Positions 1 to 11,282 of a stretch of DNA of 64,000 nucleotides are shown here, piece by piece. The DNA comes from Warburgia ugandensis (lineage: Eukaryota; Streptophyta; Magnoliopsida; Canellales; Canellaceae): assembly GCA_035236585.1 (NCBI GenBank), contig CP141127.1, positions 45,088,001 to 45,152,000 of the forward strand, written 5' to 3'. The notes beneath the pieces were generated by a model. It had not been told where the DNA came from. It saw only the letters and a list, made by a program, of their open reading frames with translations, and did no database searches. The translations under genes and the position numbers were made by a program. Within the stretch, counting starts at the first letter, position 1. Each line of letters opens with the position of its first letter.

Positions 1-2579
1 TTTCAATGATCTTAAGATAGTTTAGAATTTCTGAGAAGCATTCAGTTTATCATATCTGTTAAGTAAAAGAGTAGATGTAGTATCGATTATATGCAACAAA
101 GCACATGAAGACATTGATCCAGGTAGACCAAATGAGGATTTTGAAGAAAAGAGAGAAAGAGATAGAGATGTAACTATAAGTATTCGATGAATATTGAATA
201 GTCAAAAGAAGAAGATCATGGCTCTATGCAGATACATACAATTCTATCATCTTGAATCCTATAGAAAGGTAGATCAAACAAATGCAAAGGAATAATACTG
301 GGTGAGTTGGTGATCTTATTGTAAAAGAGTATAAAAGAGAGAAAGCATATGGGGTTTAAGACTTTGAGTAGAGTATCGAATTTCAGGAGATTATGTGATA
401 AGAAATTTTCAAAGAAGAATGGCGACCAACTAGAAATTAAATTCTACAAATGGTTTGATATCAATTATTACAATTAGATTCTTATCAGATCCATTAGCTT
501 ATGGGGAACACCAATGGATATAATAAAAAAGGAAAATTTGGTGATATCTCACCTTGCCACTACATGAGTAAATAAAGTTATTAGGCCAGGACAGTGACTT
601 GTCCATCTATCTATCTTCAGCAGGAAGGGTACCATCAAGGATCAAATGAAGATCTTGCTATCATAAATTGGAAGAGCAAATATCTTAAGACCATTATTTA
701 GTCATTACCTTTACAGTATTGTTAACTAAATAAAGGTGTCCCACCCTAATTAATCAAGTATGTTAGTATCTATGAGTTAGTAATCGAAGTTATATACTCA
801 GAAGAATATTATAAGTATTTGGACACGAGTTTTACCTAAAAGAGTTACTTGTTAGACTAAGTCATTTGAGGGTATGAGGTAAGTTGATTAGGCAACATCA
901 TGGAGGAGCTACAAGTACAATAAATATAGTAACAACTGAGATAGAAGCAAAAATAAGGAGCGATCTCCACCAGGGAGACAGATTTTTCCAAACCTGAATA
1001 AATACCATGACAAGGTGAAGAAATTATGTTGAGTCTGAAAGATGCTGCTGACTTGGATTGAAAAAAAAGGAAGATAACTACCGATCACTTTAGAGACCCA
1101 TGAGCTTATGACAAAGATATATCTGGAAAGAGATCAATAGGTAATCAAATAAATTCTTTCTATATGTCTATGAAAATGTTCCATACTTACCTAAGTGTTT
1201 TTCAAATTTGATGATTTAATAGCTTCAGCATAACTCGATGTAGTAGCTATTGAACGAGAACTGCTAAGTATGAGGAGGCACTTGGAAGACAAATTTTGAG
1301 GAATTGAGAAAACCACTACTTATGAGGATGATAACCCCTGACAGTTAAGATAGAATAGTTGACAATAAAGCCTTGATAAAAGATTGCACAATATATGGAC
1401 ATAGGGAATGGAAGTAGAAAAGTTGAGATGGCCAATACATTATAAGGTGAGATTTGATGTTACGTTGCCTTTAGACAAAAGTTAGTTGTTATAACCATAT
1501 ACCAAGTATGAAAAATCAAGTGAAGGAATTTCCTAAGGACTAACCCTACTGGATTGAGGATAGAACTTTTGGATTGAAAGGTTATGAAGGAAACCATCAA
1601 GCAAAGAAAGGACAAAGAGGATGATGACAAAGGATTCAACCATGACCTAGTAAGGGTACTCGGTTATAAGAGATTTTTTGCCTTGCATAAATGGGAACAT
1701 TATTGAAAAATGCTAATGATAAATTGATGTGAATAGTGAGATAAGGCCTCTGGATGAGAACATTTGACCCATGATGATGAATCGACCATTAACATTTGAC
1801 ATGGGAAAAGTGTTTAATGAATTCAATAACTATGAAACTGGATATAGAGTTAGGACATTTTACTTTCAGTATATGATAAGGTCCTCGATGGAAGATGCTA
1901 CTAATTGGCTTTCATGATTTTATTTTGAATGTAACTTTGGTCGAGGAATCAAGACACATATGGAAAACAACAGACAGTTGAAATTTGAAGTTAATCAAGG
2001 GTTTGGCTGTAGAGCACATGATACCATATTAGCTAGTGGCGTATCTTGGGGACAAAGGTAAAAGATAAGAAGCAAAGTTAGACACAATAGAAAGAAGGTA
2101 AAAAAATTGGATTCTTACCAACCATTAGAAGGAGATGTAGATGATGAAGAGATCACTAGATGGAAGTCAAGAAGAAAAAAGATTATCCTATGAAATAGGA
2201 GAAATAAGATCATATGATCTCAAAGAAGTATGGAGTAATTTATACATGAATAAAGAAGCATGATTCTACTTGGAGACTATCCTATACATGATGAGAAAAG
2301 TATAGGCATCTAAGGATTTTGATATAGATGAATTACTGCTAGAAAACTAGAGTTGTTAAACTAGCACGTATGAGAGTATGCATCAGAGTACGCAGCGAAA
2401 GCGGCCCTTATAGGTAAGGCCTTGTAGAAGGAACAATAGAAATGATAAATTGAGGTTGAGCCTGGATTTCATTCCTAAGGGGAGAATGCATTCACCAAGG
2501 AGTTATCTAAGAGACAAAATACCTTGAAGATGATAATTTATGGAATTTCGAGGACGAAATTCTTTGAAGGGGGTAATAA
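1..2579 (+). mobile_element. Internal domain (3' part) of non-coding LTR element A1
   Basis: This is the interior of a retrotransposon whose 5' part lies outside the window. It aligns along its whole length with the interior of the second copy (A2), where position 1 corresponds to about 47370. No reading frame of useful length or recognisable gag/pol motif occurs. The only coding-like vestige is at 2541-2566, where the typical gypsy pol C-terminal string (GAATTTCGAGGACGAAATTC) is followed by a purine-rich tract (2566-2579) abutting the LTR. This marks the 3' end of a Ty3/gypsy-type interior. Family A resembles LARDs, which have long LTRs and a conserved non-coding interior. Confidence 0.8.
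2541..2579 (+). other. Pol C-terminal vestige and polypurine tract of A1
   Basis: A GAATTTCGAGGACGAAATTC string, common at the extreme 3' end of plant gypsy pol, is followed by GAAGGGGGTAATAA directly against the LTR start TGTAACGCCC. The same arrangement recurs in A2 just before 52644. It is inferred to be the plus-strand priming site. Confidence 0.75.
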
Positions 2580-2970
2580 TGTAACGCCCGAGCAATTTAT
2601 GCTACTTTGGACACTCTATAAGAAATGAATTGTGTTGAATGTTTTACCTTATTTAAAATATTAAATGAATTAATTTGTGAGGAAACATCATACCATTAGA
2701 TTCTACTCGAAAAATGGAATCCAACGCCTCAAAGAACGCCAAAAACAGAGTTTGTATGAAGAAGTTACGACCGTTTAAAGATCAAGGGCAATTTTGTAAT
2801 TTAAACAAAAAAACGAAAAAGACGAAAAATGCAGGGGGCCATTTTCATAACGGCACCCCCTGTCGTCTTCCACCTCCAGATTTCTCCGAAAAACCCTCTT
2901 TTCATGATTTCCTCAGAAAACAGCAGGGAAATGGCGGCATTGCCATTGAGGGGCACTGCCTTCTTCCCCC

Positions 2971-2978
2971 TATAAATA
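2971..2978 (+). promoter_or_regulatory. LTR TATA box (A1)
   Basis: TATAAATA lies in a pyrimidine-rich setting and is conserved at the same place in A2 (44098-44105 and 53036-53043). It is inferred to be the retrotransposon's Pol II promoter. Confidence 0.65.
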
Positions 2979-5357
2979 CCCCATCTCCCCCCTCTTCAAA
3001 ATCACATTTTCCAGACGTTTGGGTCTGGGGTTTTCCGACAAAAATCAGAAACCTAGTTCTCTCTGATTCTGGTGATGGCCAGGCCTAAGTTAGGCCGGCC
3101 ATACCCATCTCCCCATTTCCCATCTCTTCTCTCCGGTCTTGGCAATGGGGTTTTCCCCTTTCTTTGAGTTTTTCGGCGAGTGGGAGGTTCAGAGTGAAAT
3201 GGGGTTCCACCACCGGCGATGGGCATCCCCAGGCTACCCAGGTAAGCCCCTCCTTACCTTGTCTCTCTGTTTTGCTTCCCCCAGGCCAGATTCATGCCGA
3301 ATCGGGTTCTTTTCCCAGCCATTTTCCAGCCAGGTTTCCTGGCTGGAAAATGCTCCAAGCTGGCTTGGGCCGGCCCTGCACGAACAAGGCGTCCCAAGGA
3401 TGCCATGCTCCATGTACACTTTGGAGAGGGTCCCTGGGATTGGCTCCGGGCGTACGATAGTGCGTACACTGTCCCAGGTGCGGCCTTCGGGTGCTCGCGC
3501 GACATGGGCACGGGTCCTAGCTCGACCAGGATGCACGAGGTGCCCTGGGAGCTGAGACGCACCATGCTACAAGCCATCTTGGGCCGGCCCTGCACGAACA
3601 AGGCGTCCTAGGGACACCATGCTCCACGTATGCCTGGGACAGGGTCCCTGGGATGGGTTCTGGGCGTACGACAGTGCGTACACTGTCCTAAGTGCGGCCT
3701 TGGGTGTGCGTATGACATGGGGCACGGGTCCTGGCTCGACCAGGATGCATGAGGTGCCCTGGGAGCTGAGACGCGCCATGCTACACCAAAGGAGCGTCCG
3801 TGAGGCGCCATCTAGGATGCGCGCCATAGCGCGTCGCTTGAGCATGCATGTGCGCATGCAAAAAGTGGTCCTTGGCACGGCCTTCAGGTGCGCATGCATG
3901 TGAGGCAGTTGCGGTTCAACCAGGATGCACGGGTGTCCTGGGAACTGGGGCACGTGGACCTAATGAGACTTTAAAATTAGGACCATTTATAGAATTTAAC
4001 TATTGAATAGTAGATCCATATCATAGGATGTAGCCTAACAATGAATTAGGCAAGGACCATGGACCCTAAAAGGCAGATCTAGCAATCTAATGTCTAAATA
4101 GACTGAAATTAATGAGGACTCCTTGCATCCATTCATACCCAGGAGTTTATAAATGAGACTCAGGGATGGGTTGAATGATAAAGGACGCGACTCCAGGAGA
4201 CTTTGAGGTAGTTGTTGTATCACTACTATACTTTTAAAAAGAGCCATGATTGTTTTGAATGAATGTTTTAAGTATAAATTATATGACTTGTTTAGCATGA
4301 CTTATTTTATGGCTGGTTTAGCATATAAATGAATTCAGCATGCATATGATTAAATACATTATGCATAGACATGTGTGTGCAAACAATTGCATATATTGCA
4401 TGATTTGTGAGCATTGAGTTCTTAAAAAATTTCATGTCCTTGAGGGTTACCAAAAGACGCTGGAGTGCCAAAAGACGCTGGGTAGGCAGTTGTGAGGGCC
4501 AGGCAATTGTGAGGGACCCAAAGAGGACAGGTTTTGAAAATGAGGTTTTTTCTTGTTTGATTGTATATGATTTGGGTTGGTAAGCTCATGGACGCTATGC
4601 CGAGAGGTTTGGGTTGCCCTCCACCCTATACCACTATTAGGTGGATGGGTACCACGCCCAAAAAGGGCATGTCCCTGCTTCGATTGCATATGGTACAGGG
4701 GGCTACCACTGGTGTCACGGCACTGGGTCGAAGTGTCATATGTCCCGTGGAGGCATATGACCCTGTGTCCCTAGGTACCCGGGCACCACACAGCGGTGAG
4801 GTCGTGGGCATAGTTGGACCCTATGGTTTGAGGATTTGCTTGCATTGCATATGGCATGACATGAGGTTGGTCGACCATACCAAATATCCATGAGTTGGAT
4901 TCAGTTGAGCATCTTAAGCATATGATTATGTTTATGATATATGATACTTTCGACTTGGATTATGCTATTTCTTTAAGTCATCAGTATTCCAATTTGACAG
5001 TGGTTTTTAATATCGATATTGAACATGATTGTTCAAACATGCACATGTTTTAAAGAGCTTATGATTTTAAACATAGCATGCATTGTAAAACTAATAGTGA
5101 TAGACTCCTACTGAGAATAGTATATACTCACCCTATCCTTAACATTTTTCAGGATAATTCCATCCACGAGTAGAGGACACCTATGTTAGTGCTACGAGCA
5201 AGAAAAATCAAAAGGAGACAATTATACATGTAAGTAAATACTCTACCCTTTGGACATGTATTTGTATTTAATTATAGTTGGGCTGTGAGCTGTGACTGGA
5301 TAGACCTGGGAAAACATTTATGATTTCTGAAGTTTTTCAAAAACAACTTTGGTTGTT

Positions 5358-5673
5358 GTGCAAGCAAATGACACTCGGGGTTTTCAAAAATGAGTTTAAA
5401 ACAAATGATTTTTCGCTACATTGCATGGTTTTTATAAAATGGTTTTTCAAATAGGAATGCATCCCGCCTTAGGAATTAGATATTGCATTTAAAAATGCAT
5501 GAGAAAACCCAGGTCGTGCAAGTAAATGACACTTGGGGTTTTCAAAAATGAGTTTAAAATAAATGATTTTCCACTGCATTGCATGGTTTTTATAAAATGC
5601 TTTTTCAAATAGGGATGCATCCCGCCTTTGGAATTAGATATTGCATTTAAAAATGCATGAGAAAACCCAGGTC
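5358..5673 (+). repeat. 158-bp tandem duplication at the LTR end of A1
   Basis: Two head-to-tail units, 5358-5515 and 5516-5673, have a constant offset of 158 bp and a handful of substitutions. Both end in the GAAAACCCAGGTCGT string that normally occurs once, at the LTR terminus. The other family A and B LTRs in the window have one unit. Confidence 0.9.
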
Positions 5674-5679
5674 GTCACA

Positions 5680-6225
5680 TTTGTACAAGATAAAATTCCA
5701 TTGAAGGAATATACTTTTATTAAATTCAAGAATCCATCCAATGGTTCACAGCACAACCCAAGTATCAGTACAATACTTTTCCAAATTATATAATCCAAAT
5801 TTCAAAGCTCACCATACAATAAAAACTCTCAATACAATACAATGCTCTCAAATAAAAATACATGTCTTCAAGGGATATATCCTGAATGATTATTCTTCTA
5901 AGTCTTCTTAAGTCTTGAGCTCCTAATTCTCCTTCTTTGAATGATTCCCATGTATTTATCTTATACCTATTAGACAATTTATTTGTTTATCTAGGGCTGG
6001 AATACCTTTTAGTTCCTTATTCACTTAGGGTTTTCCTCATTTCTAACTTAACCATTTCATATGTGTTTTGGTTGGATCATAAGGGTTTTTAATGGATTTT
6101 ATACAAGTATTGACATTATGCTTGTCAACATTTTTAGACATAAGATCGTGTATTCAACATGTATTTCTCATGTGGATGCATTCAGAAAATCCTCCTACCT
6201 TCAAGTAGTGATTCATATCTTCAAA
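5680..6225. other. Gene-free AT-rich flank between A1 and solo LTR D
   Basis: No gene or family is recognised. Short frames at 5786-5977 and 6061-6246 resemble nothing known to me. It continues on the far side of the D insertion at 8300, as the shared TCAAA target site shows. Confidence 0.5.
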
Positions 6226-8299
6226 TGTAACACCCCAAATTTTTAAGACATTTTTTTTTTATAATAATAATAGCATTTGGGATCCCATGAGAAAATTTTT
6301 ATTAATCATTTTACGAAAACAGCTCTTAAAACTCTGGGTATTAGTTTTCCTTTCTCAAAATGGCATATATAATTTAAAACATAAATAAATTTTTATGATA
6401 ATAGATTTAAAACAATCCGCGTATCAATCAACGTCAAATGAATCGGCGCCTTTATTTTGAGTCAAATAGATGTCCAAAACACAATAATAATATGGCCCAG
6501 GGTTTATCCATCATAACATCCCATATAAATGTCCAACATATGTCTAAACATCTCAATCAAATCCAAAATATAAAGTATACAGTCCATAATTAAATTCAAA
6601 TGATAATCCTGTTTATTGACTCACATCACTGTCTAAAATTCTAGGAAAAAAGGATCTTCCGCAGCTCTCACGATTTCTCAATAGCCTTGCCTTTCCTGTT
6701 ATCACGCTTGAGATCTAAGGCATTGCAAAAGAAAGCAATGCCTCAACAAGCTATCACTTGTGTAGGTACATAGACAAGTAATGTAATAAAATAAAATAAA
6801 TGAATAACAATACTGATAAAATAAAACGTCTATCATCTATGAAGATAGCAGTATCATAAGTCATGCCAACATAAATGCCAATTTATTCCATATGCTAAAA
6901 CATGCATTTCATGGAGTTAAAACATGCCAACATAAAATTTTTCTAAATTAAAAATTTTCATTTATAAGTTTTTAAGTTAAAACTAGGTATGCGTCATTAA
7001 TATGGTCACAACGCCTCTTTCAGATTGTGATTTGCACTCCTCTAGCTCCCAAAAATCAATTTTTTGCGAAAATACTCACAAAATGGGGTTGACCGACCAC
7101 CGTAAGGGGGTCTGTACCCCGGTGCTGGTTTACACTGGTTTATACCAACGTAAACTGGTGTCATAAAGATGCCCACCACTGAGAAGTGCAGCGGAGATGC
7201 GCCGCGTGCGTCTCAGTCACCAGGACGCCGCACTTCCCGACCCCACCAAGACAGCGCACGCCGTCTCCCTCGCGCGCGTGGACGTTGCGTACACGTGCGA
7301 CATCGAACTCCCATTGGGCATCATCATTGGGGTGTCCTGCTGGCCATCTTGGCATCAACACCAGGGCACCGACGCGGTCGCCACTACTGGAGAAGACGAC
7401 CAGATTCCTGTCTTCTCCGGCAAGCCCACATGGGTCCAAATCTTACGACTTTGCTCCATTTTTCTCAGAATTTCCTCTAGATTTCATTTATACCCTCCAT
7501 TTTCTTTGATTTTTCCAAAAACCATGTCCTTTATGCGATTTTTCCCAAGTTCCTAAAAACTTTCCTAGGTACTGGTTTTCATGTTTTCTATAAAAACCAA
7601 CCGTTGGATCTCTACCAAATTTAAAGGGTTTATCATGCACTAGATGGACTATCCGATTTGCAAGAAGATGTGGTTTCATCCATGAAATCACACTCCAATA
7701 GTAGCGTGCACAGGGTTCCTAGGAAAAATTTGATTTTTCCTGATTTTTAATGTATTTCTATTTATACATCCTATTTAATAAATAAATATTTAAGGAATTA
7801 GGACTTACCTCGTCTGGCTAGGCGTTGATGGACGTTGCCGGAGTTCCACTTGCCAGAAAACTTGAATTTTTTGGAGCTAGGGTTTCTGAGTAAAACTCAG
7901 TGAAAAATGAGGAAAGGTGGAGTATTTTGGTGCCTAAGGGGCAAAGATATATGCCTTAGAGTCCAAGGGGAAGAGAAACTCTTCCCTTCATGCCTCTTTC
8001 TACTAGTTTCTTCAGCAATTTTGCCAAATCCGGTAGAGACGTGTAGAAGAAGGGGGGTGCTGTTATCAATTCGTGCCCTTGTGTTTACGTTTCTGCCAAA
8101 TGACTAAAATACCCCTATAACTTCAACAGCTCCTAACTCCCTCGTTTGAGTTCCGTTTTCTGTGTTCTTTATGGCGTTGGAATCCTATCGATGAGCACTT
8201 TCAAATTCTTAGTTTTTAGGATCAAATTCCATCTATAAATTTTTATTTTTATTTATTTAATAAATTCTTAATTTATATAAAAAAATTAAGGATATTACA
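6226..8299 (-). mobile_element. Solo LTR of family D (2.07 kb)
   Basis: The element runs from TGTAACACCCC to GATATTACA and is flanked by perfect 5-bp duplications TCAAA (6221-6225 and 8300-8304). The minus orientation is inferred from the promoter-proximal block near 8100-8240, which on the minus strand follows the LTR start as it does in families A, B, C and F. No interior or second LTR is present, so it is a solo LTR. A GC-richer patch at about 7080-7460 produces overlapping frames on both strands that are not genes. Confidence 0.85.
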
Positions 8300-11282
8300 T
8301 CAAATCTTCCATGATCCTGATGGACGTATGAAATCTAAAAATCCATACATACTTTCAATGCTTATACAATCTAAATAATCCTATATTTTTTATCCTATCT
8401 ATATTCTTTGTCTTTTGATATAAAGGATTTAAATCTTATGTCCTATCATGATCTATCTTTCTCAGATAGTGTTTATCCTATTGATCAATAGATATGACGA
8501 TTAGAATGATCTTCTAATCTTTCATATCTAAGTATTTTCTATTCTAAGTCTTTGTGTACTCTTTTTTTTTTTTTATCCTGATCTTTCATAGATCCTTTGA
8601 TCAACAATTTATACTTTTTGATAAAGATCAAGAGTTTAGATCATCTATCATCTAGTTCTTCTTTGATCAAACTTCAATTGTTTGATCATCCCTAAGGAGG
8701 ATGATCTTGGTTCTCTTCGTTGTATCAAATTTGATCAAGGGTTTGGATTCTCTATCTAGATTGGTCTAGAATATACATGCTTAGATACATAAATAAAATA
8801 CAACATTCAGATTCTTATTGCTCTTGATCATTCAAGATCCTATGGATCTTGTTTGATCATCCTTATCTTACTTACAATTTTTATTAGAATTAGATAATTT
8901 AGTAATCTTTTATGCTCTTACTATTATTATTCAACCAGCTAATGTTTTACTAATTGAAGATAGCTTATTCCATCCTAAGTCTAGACAGCTCCTCTTATTT
9001 CCAATTGGTCAAGGCTTACCAGCTGAATGGTTGAACACAAAGTGGTTACTTCAATCCTCATGTAAGGAGGCATTTAGACATTACAAATGTCAATGGAAGG
9101 TAGGGGAAGAGCGGGGCTCTGTTAGAGAACCCCCTCAACCACGATATTCAGCATTCACTAGACTGACCTTAGTTCAACCTTTCATAAGGTTCCTATGAGC
9201 ATTTTATCCCTAAGTACTCTTTTTAATTGATTTTAATTAAAACCACAAACATTTAAAATGTCATTCATGGGATTTATTATTTTCTTAGTTTGGGCCAAGG
9301 ATTTGATAATCCTTATATTGTCCCACTAATTGTAGCCCTTACTGCGATTATACTTCATGATGTATATGTATTTAGTGAAGTCCACCTAAAATTGGAAATT
9401 AGACATGGATCATAATTAAATCTAATTTACTGTGAAAGAGAATTAATTAAGCATGTGATCAAGCTGTGCTTATGATCCAACCATCCTATTTGTCCATCTT
9501 TTAGATCTAGGGTTGATACACCATTAAGAACGCAACCCTTGATCTTTTATGTTTTTGTTTGATCCAATATGATAATAACATGATCCTAACCTTAGAACAT
9601 TCAATTTTATAGGTCCAATTGTCCTGATCATTCTTGATACATTCGATTAAGGAGATCCATTGAGATTTTGCATGATCATTTTCTCATTTAAGGGCCTACA
9701 CCTTGCTTTATTTCATATCAATCCAATCCAACCATCCCCATGCTATTTTATCATCATTAGATCCTTAGTCGTTCTAAATTTTCAATTCTAATCACCCTAG
9801 ATCTACTTGATCAAGGGTGTAAGCAAGAGTATTTATAATTAATAGAAATATTTTATGCTTCAAATCTTGTATTTATGGGTTTAGTATGTTTCCCTCATCA
9901 AGATCTATTTATAGCGTCTTACAGATTGAAAATCGGACTTAAATTAAGTAAGTAATTGCATTTTTAAATTTTCAAAGGCTAATTTTAGTCTGTACTGTTT
10001 TGATCGAATAAACTTATATAGAGGATTAGAAATACTACTGTGATCATCAATCTTAGGGTTTTTAAACCTTTTAGATCCATCCATCGGAAGAGATTTTCAA
10101 TTTGACCTCATTTTGATCATGATCCATTACCGTTGGAACGGATTTTAGTGATTATCATGCGTAAATACAATTAAAAACATAAATCTAACATCTCCATTAG
10201 ATTCAACACACCATTAGAAATTCATAGCAACTTTTGATCTAAAATCAGAGTTAAAATGAGCTCTTAATTGAAGAAACAAGATTTCAGTTAAAAAAATCAA
10301 CGCCCCAGATTTGATCTAGCCATTAGAAGGTGTTTTAGATGATCTGGAACATGAAAAGATGATCTAAAATGTATCTTGAAAATCCCAAAAAGTGGCTCAA
10401 TGATCTGAGTGGGGTCAGGCTCAGATCAATGCTTGATTTGGGAGACTGGTTAAGACGGTCTGATCTGGACCATCGAATCAACCCTTCTCCAGATCTCTCA
10501 AATCTAAAACATCCAAGGGCTAATATTTCTTAACATGGAGTTTTGGATCCTTCTGGATTGTTTGGATGGCTCAAATTTTCCATCTGAACCCTCCATTGTC
10601 CAAAAATTAAGGGTTCTTATCCTTACTTGATTTTTATAATTTTTAACCTAAAACTAATTTTAGATAAATAAAAATTACATAAACTGATATGAAATAAGTG
10701 TGAAAAGAGTTTCCACCTTCCTGATTGAGAAAAACATAAGTTTTGCAGGCCAATTTAAAGAATTATCCTCTTGATGATAAGATAGCTCGATAACCACTTG
10801 TTTTGTGATTTTTCATTGATTGCACTATTAGATCTTGCAAGTGAGTTGGGGGTTTTACGGATAAGGTAGTATAGGACAATATGAATGGGTAATTGTTGAG
10901 ATTTGATTTGCAATAGAGTGCCAAATTGAATTTAGGTCTCTTATTCCAATCTAGAGAGAGGAGAGAGAAAGTGAAAGAAGGGAAATTTTTTGGGAGTTTT
11001 GGAAATTTGGAAATGAATCTAGATCCTTTTTTCATGGGAACTAAGATTATTTCATGGAAAATTTAATGAACATTTTTTGTAGGATTTTTGGGGGTGTATT
11101 TATAGATGTTTTTGAATTTTTCATAATTACTTGTAATAATTATGCTTTAATTCTTTTGAATATTAAATTAACATTGGATCCTCCACTAACACCTCCTTTT
11201 CCACTAGTAGCTAGTAGTGGTTTGACCACTCATTACATATTTTCTGGCCATTGGATTTCTTTGAGGGCCCCACGGGGATGTG
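8300..11282 (-). mobile_element. Probable distal part of an old LTR (family F), decayed
   Basis: No genes are seen. The part next to 11282 is continuous with 14032-14420 across the solo LTR insertion and on the minus strand contains CTATAAATAC (about 11098-11106), preceded by a GGGCCCC tract at about 11265. This is the order seen after the start of the other LTR families. The stretch 8960-9180 weakly resembles blocks near 18800 and 31150. The left end of F was not found, so how much of this segment belongs to it is uncertain. Confidence 0.45.

Larger units (their letters stand above)
2580..5679 (+). mobile_element. 3' LTR of element A1 (3.1 kb)
   Basis: It starts TGTAACGCCCG after the polypurine tract and ends GGTCGTCACA. 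It aligns with the LTRs of A2 and with the minus-strand solo LTR at 11283-14026. A TATA box (TATAAATA, 2971-2978) lies about 390 bp in. A GC-rich block spans about 3340-3960. The copy is longer than its relatives because of two private tandem duplications: a 214-bp period (units from about 3358 and 3572) and a 158-bp period (5358-5515 and 5516-5673). Reading frames at 2714-3953 and 4447-4893 run on both strands and match no protein known to me; they reflect composition. The target duplication cannot be checked because the 5' end is off the window. Confidence 0.9.

Noticed and set aside
3139-3953. Overlapping frames of 67-138 codons on both strands with Cys/Arg/Pro/Gly-rich products
   Set aside because: They lie in the GC-rich part of an LTR and recur, shifted or broken, in each LTR copy (12940-13384, 44356-44851, 53349-53823). 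No domain is recognisable.
9353-9357. CTTCA as the left target duplication of LTR F (matching CTTCA at 14421)
   Set aside because: The pentamer occurs several times in this AT-rich region, and the sequence after it does not resemble a known LTR end, so the left border of F is left open.
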